A DNA stretch of 23,131 nucleotides from Fen-999 sp964530115 (GCA_964530115.1 CAZGYD010000179.1:1-23131); one strand, 5' to 3'. Shown: positions 1-8,698, counted from the first letter of the stretch. Numbers and translations: made by a program. The notes: generated by a model not told the origin, from the letters alone.

Positions 1-1
1 G

Positions 2-187
2 CATACCCTTTCCACCCCTCACGGTCTGGGGCTGGCCATCGGCGGTGCGTGGCACCAGGACGCCAGCCCGAACCGCCTGATGCTGTCCGTACCCCCCCGC
101 AAACGCGCCTGGTTCGCCGGACGCCGGGCCAACGCTTCCGCTCCGCCGGTCATTCATGCGCCGCTGACACGCCAATGACCAATCTGG
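2..187 (+). repeat. Left copy of a 186-bp repeat, inverted relative to 22918-23103
   Basis: Aligned by eye to the reverse complement of 22918-23103, this segment matches without any gap over 186 bases, with 22 mismatches counted by hand (about 88% identity). Both copies end at the same CCAATCTGG; the sequences beyond are unrelated, so the boundary is sharp. The left end touches the window edge, so the full length is unknown. One forward frame is open from 4 to the stop at 190-192 and another to the stop at 176-178. Neither product is recognised. It may be the end of an insertion sequence or of another dispersed repeat. Confidence 0.9.
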
Positions 188-189
188 AT

Positions 190-490
190 TGAAGGGCCCG
201 GCGGCCGCACCCCGCCACGGGGTCGATGGCGCCCCTGTTCCTGCCGGCCTGCGTCGCGTCGTGACCCCCCCTCTCGCCGCCCGCGTGTCCCTCTGCCTCA
301 TCAGTCGCACAGACGACCACGCGCTCACCCGCAACATCACCTGCTCGCTCGCCCTCGCGCGGTACGTCGGCAGCGCGCCTGCCGCGTCCTCCACCGCCCG
401 AGCCGACAGGGCGCCCTACGCCTCGAAGCAGGCCGGCAGGACCCGCGTCTCCATCGATCCCGTGGCCTGCTGCGGCGGCCGCGCCCTCCA
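190..490. repeat. MITE-like element with ~71-bp imperfect terminal inverted repeats
   Basis: The reverse complement of 190-260 aligns with 420-490 with 15 mismatches in 71 positions (about 79%, counted by hand, no gaps). The shared cores are AGGCCGGCAG, CCATCGA, CCCGTGGC and TGCGGC. The arms enclose about 160 bases in which no gene is evident. The element starts next to the end of the 186-bp repeat (187). Its right arm is the last part of the ygjP-like coding sequence. A non-autonomous miniature transposable element is one reading; no target-site duplication could be identified. The stretch 188-415 holds nothing else that can be supported. Confidence 0.6.
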
Positions 491-1237
491 AATCACCGGG
501 ATCTCGGCGGCGCGACGCTTGAGTTCCTCGCGGACCTCGCGCCAATCGGGGAACAGCGCCGCCACCACGGCCCAGAAGCGCGGCCCATGGTTCATTTCCA
601 CGAGGTGGGCGAGCTCGTGGGCGATCACGTAATCGCCGAAACACGACGGCAGATGCACGAGCCGCCAGTTGAGCCGGATGCCCGTGAGCGTCGAGCAGCT
701 GCCCCAGCGGGTGCGCACGGACGAGAGCCGGAACGCGGGCGCGGGGCGTCCCATGATGCCCGCGTAATGACCGAGCCTGACCGAAAAGTGTTCGAGCGCC
801 CGCCGCTGCAGGCCGCGGCGGGCAAGCGGGGCGAGATCGGCGTCGTCCCGCGCGGCGAGCACCAGCGTGTCGTCGCGCCAGAGCACGCGGTTCGGGCCCC
901 CGACCACACGCACGGTGGCTTCACCGCCCAGCACGGGCAGCGTCACGCCGTCGGCGATGCGGAGGTGATGCCGGCGAGAATGCGCCGCATATTCGTCGAG
1001 TTTCTCGAGGATCCAGTCGCCGTGCTGCCTGAGAAAATCCTCGATCGCGGCGAAACTCAGCCGCGGTGGCGCGCCGACGCGAACGCCACGTTCGTCGATG
1101 CGGACGGACAGCCGCCGGCCGGCGGCCTGTCGGAGCTCGTAGGGCACGATCCGGGCGCCGAGGAGCACGTGGCGGAGCCGGCCGGCGGGCGGCCGCATCG
1201 GCGGGGCGAAAAGCGGCAACTGCTCGAACAGGCTCAC
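416..1237 (-). CDS. YgjP/SprT-like (DUF45, M48-type) zinc metalloprotease-like protein
   Basis: The product is 273 aa from a GTG start that overlaps the TGA of the upstream gene (GTGA). It matches the YgjP/DUF45 family of predicted cytoplasmic zinc-dependent hydrolases. Near the N-terminus is the QLPLF stretch typical of this group. RTRWGSC lies at residues 175-181, IRLNWRLVHLP at 187-197, the zinc motif HELAH at 207-211, and MNH at 215-217 supplies the likely third ligand. The family is predicted to be proteolytic, but the substrate is unknown. From about residue 250 the protein is encoded by the right arm of the inverted-repeat element, so the last ~24 residues (WRARPPQQ to FEA) look like an acquired tail replacing the original terminus. 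It ends the glyQ-glyS-gmhB-plsC gene string. Confidence 0.9.
   Translation of the reverse strand: MSLFEQLPLFAPPMRPPAGRLRHVLLGARIVPYELRQAAGRRLSVRIDERGVRVGAPPRLSFAAIEDFLRQHGDWILEKLDEYAAHSRRHHLRIADGVTLPVLGGEATVRVVGGPNRVLWRDDTLVLAARDDADLAPLARRGLQRRALEHFSVRLGHYAGIMGRPAPAFRLSSVRTRWGSCSTLTGIRLNWRLVHLPSCFGDYVIAHELAHLVEMNHGPRFWAVVAALFPDWREVREELKRRAAEIPVIWRARPPQQATGSMETRVLPACFEA
1052..1078 (+). repeat. 27-bp hairpin word, copy 1
   Basis: It begins GAAACTCAGC like the other copies and differs from copy 5 (17804-17830) at 5 of 27 positions. Stem CGCG (1062-1065) pairs with CGCG (1070-1073) around GTGG. It lies inside the YgjP-like gene, encoding part of APPRLSF. It is the most diverged copy. Confidence 0.6.
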
Positions 1238-1770
1238 GCAGCGGCTGTCGGGCGCTTCGCGTCGGCGCTGCGACGCGGCTGATGCGGTCGGCCTCCGCCG
1301 AACAGGTCCGGCATCGCGGTGGCGGGCGGCAACGCCGCCACGGCCCGCCGGATCACCTCGGCGATGATGCTTCGCGGCTGCTCGATCAGCCGCCAATGGC
1401 AACGCAGGATGCCGCGGTCGTCGGCCTCGGCCCAGCCGCCGCGCGCCGAGAACGACAGGGTGACGGAGGGCGCGGGACGGCCCAAGACAGAGGCGGCGCA
1501 CCTCACCTGCTCCGCGATGACGGCCAGCGCCTGCCTGCGCAGCCAGCTTTCGGCAGCATCCCGGATCTGCCGCTCGGTCGAGCCGGGCGGCAGCGGCAAA
1601 TGGAGCTCGCCGCCTTCGAGGACCGTTTCCCGGCGATCCGTGCCCAGCCTGAGGATCAGCGAACCGCCGAGGAAGGCGATCCGCGCGCCATCGCACCAGC
1701 GGGCGCCGGGGTCGGCTGCCGCCGTGTCAAGTCCGAGCGGCAGCTGGGGCTGGCGATTCCTCGTGGCCAT
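1234..1770 (-). CDS. Degenerate YgjP/DUF45 paralogue lacking the zinc-binding HExxH
   Basis: The product is 178 aa. It aligns by eye with the intact YgjP-like protein directly downstream. Both have QLPL near the start, a GG-L-R segment, GRPAP, R--W (for RTRWGSC), and ILRCHWRLIEQP where the intact copy has IRLNWRLVHLP. Where HELAH should be it reads IIAEVIRRAVA (about 136-146), so all zinc ligands are gone, and the RWGSC motif is also eroded. It also lacks the ~80-residue N-terminal region of the family. It has no internal stops, overlaps the end of plsC by 44 bp, and its TGA overlaps the GTG of the next gene. It may be a pseudoenzyme partner or a decaying duplicate. The ATG start has no visible ribosome site and is chosen for the conserved QLPL. 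Confidence 0.7.
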   Translation of the reverse strand: MATRNRQPQLPLGLDTAAADPGARWCDGARIAFLGGSLILRLGTDRRETVLEGGELHLPLPPGSTERQIRDAAESWLRRQALAVIAEQVRCAASVLGRPAPSVTLSFSARGGWAEADDRGILRCHWRLIEQPRSIIAEVIRRAVAALPPATAMPDLFGGGRPHQPRRSADAKRPTAAA

Positions 1771-2482
1771 AGAGGTGGGGGCTGATGCGCCGCATCTCGT
1801 CTTCGATCCAGGCTTCGGCGCGGGCATTGATATCTTCCGCCGACAGCCCCGCGGGGTCAATCGCCGGCCCGATGCTGACCGTGACCGTGCCCGGCCGCTT
1901 GAGAAAGGCCTGGCGTCCCCAGCATTCGCCGGAATTGAGCGCCACCGGCACGGCCGGTGCGCCCGCCTTCACGGCGAGGAAGGCGCCGCCGATCTTGTAG
2001 CGCAGGCGCCGGCCCGGGGCCACCCGGGTGCCTTCGGGGAAGATGATGATCGAATAGCCTTCGGCCAAGCGCGCCCTCCCGCGCGTGACCACCTGGTTGA
2101 GCGCCTCCTTGCCCGCGCCGCGGTCGATGGCGACGAAGGGCATCAGCCACAACCCCCAGCCGAAGAACGGCAACCAGTGCAGTTCCTTCTTGTATACGAA
2201 CGCGGTCCGCTCGAAGATGCGCTGGAGGACGATGGTCTCCCAGGCCGACTGGTGCTTGCTGAGGATCACGCACGGCACCCGGGGGATGTTCTCCGCGCCG
2301 ATGACGCGGTGACGGATGCCGAGCACGTGCCGGATCAACCAGATCGCGGCATCGACCCAGATCATCGAGAAGCGCCGCAACTGCCGTTTCGGCAGCCAGG
2401 CGAGGAGCAGCAGCACGATGATGAACGGCGGCGTCATCGCCGTCATGATCACGAGAAAAGTCAGGGAGCGCAGGAAGATCAT
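1727..2482 (-). CDS. plsC: 1-acyl-sn-glycerol-3-phosphate acyltransferase
   Basis: The protein is 251 aa and makes phosphatidic acid by acylating lysophosphatidic acid at the inner membrane. The N-terminus (about 7-30) is a strongly hydrophobic membrane segment. The acyltransferase block I is KHQSAWE, with H77 and E82 in the HX4E variant of the usual HX4D. Block III FPEGTR is at 148-153, and PVALNSGECW follows near the expected block IV. The ATG overlaps the gmhB stop as ATGA, showing translational coupling. Its 3' end overlaps the start of the degenerate YgjP gene. The HX4E form is common in this proteobacterial subgroup, so it is not a defect. Confidence 0.95.
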   Translation of the reverse strand: MIFLRSLTFLVIMTAMTPPFIIVLLLLAWLPKRQLRRFSMIWVDAAIWLIRHVLGIRHRVIGAENIPRVPCVILSKHQSAWETIVLQRIFERTAFVYKKELHWLPFFGWGLWLMPFVAIDRGAGKEALNQVVTRGRARLAEGYSIIIFPEGTRVAPGRRLRYKIGGAFLAVKAGAPAVPVALNSGECWGRQAFLKRPGTVTVSIGPAIDPAGLSAEDINARAEAWIEDEMRRISPHLYGHEESPAPAAART

Positions 2483-3012
2483 GAGGTGAGCCGGGCCACC
2501 GCGGCAGCGAGATCGGCAAAGACCAGCGTATCCGGCGGCAAGTTGGGATCGGCCTGCGTCTTTTTCCCTTTGCCGGTGAGCACCAGCATCGGCTGCGCCC
2601 CCACCGCCGCGGCGGCCTGGAGATCGCGCAGGGAATCGCCGATCGCCGGTACGCCGTGCAGATCGGCGTTGTAGCGGATGGCGATCTCCTCGAACATGCC
2701 GGGCTTCGGCTTGCGGCAGCCGCAATTGTCGGCGTTGGTGTGCGGGCAGAAGAACACGGCGTCGATGCGGCCGCCGGCCTGGGCCGCGGCGCGGATCATC
2801 TTGTCGTGGATGGCATTCAGGGTATCCATGACGAACAGGCCGCGGCCGATGCCGGACTGGTTGGTCGCCACGACGACGCGATAGCCCCATTGCGTGAGCC
2901 GGGCGATGGCTTCCAGGCTGCCGGGGATCGGCCGCCATTCGTCGGGCGACTTGATGTACTGGTCCGAGTCGTAGTTGATGACGCCGTCGCGGTCGAGGAT
3001 GACGAGCTTCAT
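2479..3012 (-). CDS. gmhB: D-glycero-beta-D-manno-heptose-1,7-bisphosphate 7-phosphatase
   Basis: The protein is 177 aa and belongs to the HAD superfamily. It removes the 7-phosphate from heptose 1,7-bisphosphate in ADP-heptose synthesis for the LPS inner core. The N-terminal DRDGVIN motif holds the catalytic D7 and D9, TNQSGIGRG follows at about 50-58, and GDSLRD at 125-130 supplies the metal-binding Asp. The zinc loop is present as CPH--NADNCGC (C89, H91, C97, C99). Start ATG overlaps the glyS stop (ATGA), and its own stop overlaps the plsC start in the same way. Length is normal for the family. Confidence 0.95.
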   Translation of the reverse strand: MKLVILDRDGVINYDSDQYIKSPDEWRPIPGSLEAIARLTQWGYRVVVATNQSGIGRGLFVMDTLNAIHDKMIRAAAQAGGRIDAVFFCPHTNADNCGCRKPKPGMFEEIAIRYNADLHGVPAIGDSLRDLQAAAAVGAQPMLVLTGKGKKTQADPNLPPDTLVFADLAAAVARLTS

Positions 3013-5098
3013 GCCGAGAGCTTCGAAAGATCGGCCACGCGGTTCATGGCCTGATGCAGGATGGCGAGCAGACCCAGGCGGTTGGCACGCAAGGCCTCGT
3101 CTTCGACATTGACCATGACGTGATCGAAGAAGGCGTCGACCGGCGCCTTGAGTGCCGCGAGCGCCGCGAGCGAGGCCGTGTAGTCGCCGCGCCCGAAGGC
3201 GGCGTCGGCCTTCGGCTTCACCTCGGCGAGCGCCGCATGGAGCGCGATCTCGGCCGGCTCCTCGAGCAGCGCGGCGTCGGTCTCCGCTTCGACGCGGCCG
3301 TCGGCCTTCTTGAGGATGTTGCCGACGCGCTTGTTGGCGGCCGCGAGGCTCGCCGCCTCGGGCAGCTCGGCAAAGGCGCGCACGGCGGCGAGGCGCCTGG
3401 GCACCTCGGCGAGGCGCTCCGGCCGCAGGCCGAGCACGGCATCGACTTCGAGCGCCGAGTAGCCCTGTTCGCGCAGCAGACCGGCGAGCCGTTCGTAGAT
3501 GAATTCCGCGAGCTCGTCGGCGAGCTTCGTCTCGCCCGGCCGCGCCGCCTCGAACAGCCAGCCGAGATCGAGCGGCAGATCGCGCTCGACGAGCATGCGG
3601 ATCACGCCGAGCGCGTGCCGACGCAGGGCGAAGGGATCCTTGTCGCCGGTCGGCTTTTCGCCGATGCCGAAGAGATCGGCGAGCGTGGTCAGCTTGTCGG
3701 CGAGCGCGACGCACAGGCCGACCGGGCCGCGCGGCAGCCCGTCGCCGGCGAAGCGCGGCTTGTAGTGATCCTCGATGGCGTCGGCGATCTCGGCCAGCAA
3801 GCCGTCATAGAGCGCGTAGTAGCGGCCCATGACGCCCTGGAGCTCGGGAAACTCGCCGACCATGTCGGTGAGCAGATCCGCCTTCGACAGCAGGGCGGCC
3901 TGGTCGGCCTGGCGCGCAAGCGCCTCGCCGCCCAGCCGCTGGCCGATCGCGCTGGCGAGCGCCGCGACACGCTGGGCGCGCTCGCCCTGGCTGCCGAGCC
4001 GGTTGTGATAGACGACCTTGGCGAGTCCCGGGATGCGGTCGGCGAGCGACTTTTTCCGGTCCTGGTCGTAGAAGAAGCGGGCATCGGCGAGCCGCGGCCT
4101 GACGACACGCTCGTTGCCGGCGATCACCGCGGAGGGATCCCCGGGCGTGATGTTGGAGACGACGAGGAACTTGTAGGTCAGCCGGCCGTCGGCATCGAGC
4201 AGCGGGAAGTACTTCTGGTTCGCCTTCATCGTCAGGATCAGGCATTCCTGCGGCACCTCGAGGAATTCCTTCTCGAACTGGCACAGGAGCACGTTGGGCC
4301 GCTCGACCAGCGCGGTGACCTCGTCGAGCAGCGCATCGTCCTCGACGGGCGCGAGCCCTTCCCGGCCGGCGTGTTGCCGCAGCTGAGTTTCGATTTCTGC
4401 GCGACGCCGGGCGAAACCGGCGATCACGGCGCCCTCGGCGCGCATCTGCTCCGCATAGCTGTCGGCGTCGCGGATCACGACGGGGTTGGCCTTCGCCTCG
4501 AAGCGGTGGCCCTGCGTCTCGCGGCCTGCGTCGAGGCCGAGCGCGGAGACCGGAACCACCTCGGCGCCGTGGAGGGCGACGAGGCGGTGCGCGGGACGCA
4601 CGAAGCGCACGGAAGTCCAGCCGTCCTGCAACTGGTAGGTCATCACTTTCGGGATCGGCAGCGACGCGATCGCCGCATCGAGCGCGGTCTGGAGGCCGGC
4701 GGCGAGCGTCACGCCGGGGACCACGCTGTCGAGAAACAGCGCTTCGGCCTTGCCGTCCATCGCCCGCTTGAGCTCAGGCACCACGGCGGCATCGGCGCCC
4801 AGGGCGGCGAGCTTCTTCAGCAGTGCCGGCGTCGGCTTGCCATCGGCATCGAGGGCGACGGCGACCGGCATGAGCTTCTGCCGCACAGGCCGGTCGGCGG
4901 CCTTCGCCGCCACGGCCGTGACATGGGCCGCCAGCCGTCGCGGCGAGGCGAAGGGCGTGACGACGGAGGTTTCCTCGGCGAGCCCCTGGGACTTCAGTCC
5001 CGCGGCCAGCGTCGAGGCAAAGGATTCGCCCAGTCGTTTCAGCGCCTTGGGCGGCAGTTCCTCGACGAAGAGTTCGACGAGCAGATTCTTCCTGTCCA

Positions 5099-5099
<1 letters not shown>
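3009..5099 (-). CDS. glyS: Glycine--tRNA ligase beta subunit
   Basis: The protein is 696 aa and is the beta chain of the bacterial alpha2-beta2 glycyl-tRNA synthetase, involved in tRNA recognition. It begins MDRKNLLVELFVEELPPKAL, the classic GlyS N-terminus, and contains the conserved LTMKANQKYFPL and FFYDQDRK stretches. The C-terminal part (about 590-690) is the anticodon-binding domain. A GTG at 5102 overlapping the glyQ TGA is an alternative start. The ATG at 5099 is preferred, and AGAGGG lies 9 nt upstream of it. One copy of the 27-bp hairpin word (4365-4391) lies inside this gene. Confidence 0.97.
4365..4391 (-). repeat. 27-bp hairpin word, copy 2
   Basis: This is the only copy in minus orientation; it matches copy 5 at 24 of 27 positions. 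It lies in glyS, read as QLRQHAG. The loop is GCAA, but one stem pair is mismatched (C-A) and one is a G-T wobble, so the hairpin is weaker here. Confidence 0.65.
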
Positions 5100-6028
<929 letters not shown>

Positions 6029-6076
6029 CGGGAAACCCGCGTCGATCGCAAAACGCGGATTTTACCGGGCTTCCCG
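6029..6076. promoter_or_regulatory. Inverted repeat filling the gap upstream of glyQ
   Basis: CGGGAAACCCG (6029-6039) and CGGGCTTCCCG (6066-6076) form an 11-bp stem with one mismatch and a 26-base loop. It fills exactly the space between the glyQ start codon and the stop of the upstream gene. The loop is AT-richer (AAAACGCGGATTTT). There is no T tract, so a classic intrinsic terminator is not supported. It could act as a weak terminator, an attenuator-like leader structure or a protein site. Confidence 0.45.
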
Positions 6077-7081
6077 TCATTTCATGAGTTCGATGCGCTC
6101 GCCCTTCGCCCGCCGCGCCGCGGCGCGGGCCTCGATGAAGCGCTGGAACAGCGGCTGTTCCCGGTAGGCGCCCGAGGCGACGTAATCGAGCGACGAAGCG
6201 AGATGGAAAGGCCGCAGATAGCCCTCGATGCGGAATACCTCCTTGCCCGCGGAATCGAGGAAGAGGAAGCTCGGCGTGTAGAAGATGCCGATGCTGCGCG
6301 CCCAGTCCCGGCCCGGCAGTGTCTTGCCCCCCGGCGTCTGCACCGGCGCGCGCGAGGCCATGTCGATGCGGGCGACGTCGAACCTGGCCAGCAGCTCCTT
6401 CACCTCGGCGCGCGTGAAGCCTTCGCGGTGCATCTCGTCGCAGGCCGCGCACTCCTTCTGCTCGAAGAGCACGATCATCGGCCGGCCATTGCGCTTCAGG
6501 GTTTCGGCGAGCTTCAGGGGTTCCGGCAGCAGCCAGGGCGCGTCGTTGAGCCTCGGCGCGGCCGGCTCGCGCGCGTGTTTCGCCAGGTAATCGGCGAAAT
6601 TCTGTTTCTTTTCCAGACGCCTGCCGGCGTAGTCGAGCGCCGCCTCGAACTTGTGCGGCTGGAGGTAGCCGTTGAGCCGCAGCGCGACGCCGCCCTGCTC
6701 GTCGAACATCACCACGGTCGGCGTGAATTGCACCTTCATCGCCCGGGCGAATTCCTTTTCCGGCATCGTTTGCCCGGCGAGATCCGTGACTTCGCGGTCG
6801 CCCCAGATGTTGATGGCGATGACGTCGAAGTGTCGGCGCGTCTTGTCGACGATCGCCTTCTGGCCGAAGTTGTCGGCGAGCAGCTTGGCGCAGTAAGGGC
6901 AGCCGTCCTGGTGGAAGTAGAGCATCAGGCGTCGGCCGGCCTTTCTGGCCTCGGCGATGTCTTCCCGGATGTCGAGGAAGGATTCCTTGAACCAGGACGG
7001 GAAGTCTTCTTCGGCGGCAAACGCCGCCGAAGCCATCACCCCGACGAGCCAGAGCGCCAACAGCCGAATCATCCGCCGCAT
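6077..7081 (-). CDS. Periplasmic protein with two thioredoxin-fold domains (SoxW-like)
   Basis: The protein is 334 aa. An N-terminal signal peptide (MRR, hydrophobic core, ASAAFAA about 17-23) predicts export. Domain 1 has YFHQDGCPYC with C61 and C64, followed by the cis-proline stretch FTPTVVMF (119-126). Domain 2 has LFEQKECAACDEMH with C211 and C214, followed by FYTPSFLF. The first domain resembles SoxW/DsbD-type thioredoxins, and the tandem arrangement suggests a disulfide or sulfur-carrier role in the periplasm. The ATG at 7081 is chosen because GGAGG lies about 7 nt upstream. It lies 31 bp after an exported rhodanese and is probably co-transcribed with it. Substrates are unknown. Confidence 0.85.
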   Translation of the reverse strand: MRRMIRLLALWLVGVMASAAFAAEEDFPSWFKESFLDIREDIAEARKAGRRLMLYFHQDGCPYCAKLLADNFGQKAIVDKTRRHFDVIAINIWGDREVTDLAGQTMPEKEFARAMKVQFTPTVVMFDEQGGVALRLNGYLQPHKFEAALDYAGRRLEKKQNFADYLAKHAREPAAPRLNDAPWLLPEPLKLAETLKRNGRPMIVLFEQKECAACDEMHREGFTRAEVKELLARFDVARIDMASRAPVQTPGGKTLPGRDWARSIGIFYTPSFLFLDSAGKEVFRIEGYLRPFHLASSLDYVASGAYREQPLFQRFIEARAAARRAKGERIELMK

Positions 7082-7112
7082 GTCTTTCCTCCCCGTTTGC
7101 ATTGCCCCGCCG

Positions 7113-8045
7113 TCAGAGGGCGAATTCGGCATCGAAGGGCTCGCGCCCCTTGACCACTGGCAGCGTCATCGTCCGGTCCCAGTCGCCCCAGCCGCCGTTA
7201 TAGACGCGCACGTCCCGATAGCCGAGCGATTTCAGCTGCAGCCAGGCCAGCGTCGAGCGGAAGCCGTCGTGGCAATAGGTGATCACCGCCGCCTCCTTCG
7301 GCACCTGCCGGTAGAGCGCCGCCAGATCTTCCGGGGACTTCCACTGCTGCGACTGCCCCTCGACGCCGGCGAGGCTGACGATGTTGATCGCGCCGGGAAT
7401 GTGGCCGCCTTGCACCGAGTGGCGGATCTGGCTGCCATCGTACATTTCCGCGGGCCGGGCATCGATCAGCACGATCTTGGGATCGCGCTCGGCCACCACG
7501 CGCCGGTAGACCTCCGGCCACGCTACCAGTCGCGTCGTATCGGGCGCCTTCAGCGTCACCCGGCCGGGCTTCCTCGGCGGCGTCGCAACCCTGGTCAGTT
7601 CATTGAAGCCGCTCCAGCCGACGACACCGCCATCGAGGAGTTTCACGCGCTTCATGTCGAAGCCATAGAGATCGAGCAGGAACAGCAGACGCGAGGCCAG
7701 TGCGGTCGAGGAATCGTCATAGACGACAATGATCGAATCGTCATTCACGCCCCAGCGCCGCAGTGTCGCCTGGAAGGCTCCGCGCGAAGGGAATTTCATG
7801 ATCGGCAGGCCGTCGTTGTCGCCGAGATCGGCGAAGCGCTGCACCTGGATCGCTCCCGGGATGTGGCCGACGGTGGAATGACGGTGGGGGTGGTAGCGCA
7901 CCTCGAGCAGGACCAGCTTGGGATCGTCGAGCCTGGCCGCCAGCCACTCGGCGTCGATCAGAAACTCGGGGCGTCCGGCCGCCTGGCCGGCCGTACCCGC
8001 CCCCGCGACAAGCAGCAACATCAGCAACGCGAATACCCTCGCCAC
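7113..8045 (-). CDS. Periplasmic two-domain rhodanese (sulfurtransferase)
   Basis: The protein is 310 aa with a signal peptide at the N-terminus (hydrophobic 4-20, then AGQAAG), so it probably acts in the periplasm. Two rhodanese domains are visible. The N-terminal, non-catalytic one (about 27-155) has VGHIPGAIQ and YDDSSTALASRLLFLL. The C-terminal one (about 175-300) has GGHIPGAINI, the active-site loop ITYCHDGFRST with catalytic C258, and YNGGWGDW. Rhodaneses move a sulfane sulfur from thiosulfate or 3-mercaptopyruvate to acceptors; the loop CHDGFR resembles that of thiosulfate-type enzymes. The GTG start is supported by AGGAGG 8 nt upstream (8054-8059). Downstream lies the double-thioredoxin gene, a likely functional partner. 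Confidence 0.92.
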   Translation of the reverse strand: MARVFALLMLLLVAGAGTAGQAAGRPEFLIDAEWLAARLDDPKLVLLEVRYHPHRHSTVGHIPGAIQVQRFADLGDNDGLPIMKFPSRGAFQATLRRWGVNDDSIIVVYDDSSTALASRLLFLLDLYGFDMKRVKLLDGGVVGWSGFNELTRVATPPRKPGRVTLKAPDTTRLVAWPEVYRRVVAERDPKIVLIDARPAEMYDGSQIRHSVQGGHIPGAINIVSLAGVEGQSQQWKSPEDLAALYRQVPKEAAVITYCHDGFRSTLAWLQLKSLGYRDVRVYNGGWGDWDRTMTLPVVKGREPFDAEFAL

Positions 8046-8233
8046 GGGAACGTCCTCCTCTGCTCGTTTGCCGGCGGCACCCGCTCCGTTGCCGGCACGG
8101 GCACCCCTGCCCTGCCGGACGGCTCGTCCGGCACGCTGGGTATTGGACGGAAAAGACGCTGGGAATATTCCACGCCGGGCACGCCACGTCGCCCGGCGCC
8201 CGGAAATCCGCGTCCGGCGAAGCGGCGCGGAGG
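8046..8233. other. Spacer with three strong inverted repeats
   Basis: This 188-bp gap lies between the OsmC-family gene and the rhodanese gene. It holds TGCCGGC/GCCGGCA (8069-8075 with 8091-8097), TGCCGGACG/CGTCCGGCA (8113-8121 with 8125-8133, 3-base loop), and CGCCGGGC/GCCCGGCG (8173-8180 with 8191-8198, 10-base loop). All three stems are perfect. The 10-bp palindrome GGAATATTCC is at 8162-8171. No T tract follows any of them. The run may end osmC transcription or serve as a structured leader for the rhodanese. The rhodanese Shine-Dalgarno is at 8054-8059. No promoter could be called with confidence. Confidence 0.6.
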
Positions 8234-8686
8234 CTAGCCCTTCAGCCGCGCGCCCGCGGCGTCGGTCACGGAGACGGTCACAGGAAAGCCGCCGCGCACG
8301 CTCTGGGTGACAACGCAGAAGTCCTCGAACTGTTCGAGCGCGCGGTCGAGGTGCTGGAGGGTCTCCGCCGCCACGCCGAGGCGGATGTCCACGCCCACCT
8401 CGCCGATGCGCAACCGCCCCTTCTCGTTGCGCGCCAGCCGCCCGGTCACGGTGGCGGTGATCCTGCCCGTCTCATTCTTGAACTTGCGCAAGGCGAAGAG
8501 CAGGCTCGCCATCAAACAGTTGGCGACCGCGGCGGCGAGCAGCCGCGAGGGGTTGGGGCCGGCGCCCTTGCCGAGTGGCGGCGGCTCGTCGGTGAGCAGC
8601 ACCGGCAGATCTTCGCCGAAGCGGACCAGGAACGCGTAGTCTTCCTGCTGCTCGAGGGTGAAGGTGAATCCGGAGGGTTCGCTCAT
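8234..8686 (-). CDS. OsmC/Ohr-family protein
   Basis: The protein is 150 aa. It fits the OsmC/Ohr family of thiol-dependent peroxidases and related proteins. The two conserved cysteines are present: C57 in AAVANCLMASLL and C124 in FEDFCVVTQSV. PNPSRLLAAAVANC is the usual helix start before the first cysteine. These residues typically reduce organic hydroperoxides, but the exact substrate cannot be read from sequence. The start ATG has GGAAGGA just upstream. It follows cbpM with a 17-bp gap and may be part of the cbpA-cbpM transcript, which would fit a stress-response grouping. Confidence 0.88.
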   Translation of the reverse strand: MSEPSGFTFTLEQQEDYAFLVRFGEDLPVLLTDEPPPLGKGAGPNPSRLLAAAVANCLMASLLFALRKFKNETGRITATVTGRLARNEKGRLRIGEVGVDIRLGVAAETLQHLDRALEQFEDFCVVTQSVRGGFPVTVSVTDAAGARLKG

Positions 8687-8698
8687 GGGGGTCCTTCC

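Noticed and set aside
2..187. The repeat as the 3' end of an identified transposase gene
   Set aside because: One frame in the right copy reads like a protein end (LMLSVPRRIRASFA), but the pattern of differences between copies favours another frame and no family could be recognised.
8150..8190. Sigma-54-like site upstream of the rhodanese
   Set aside because: The TGGC block is present, but the GC element is not at the required spacing.
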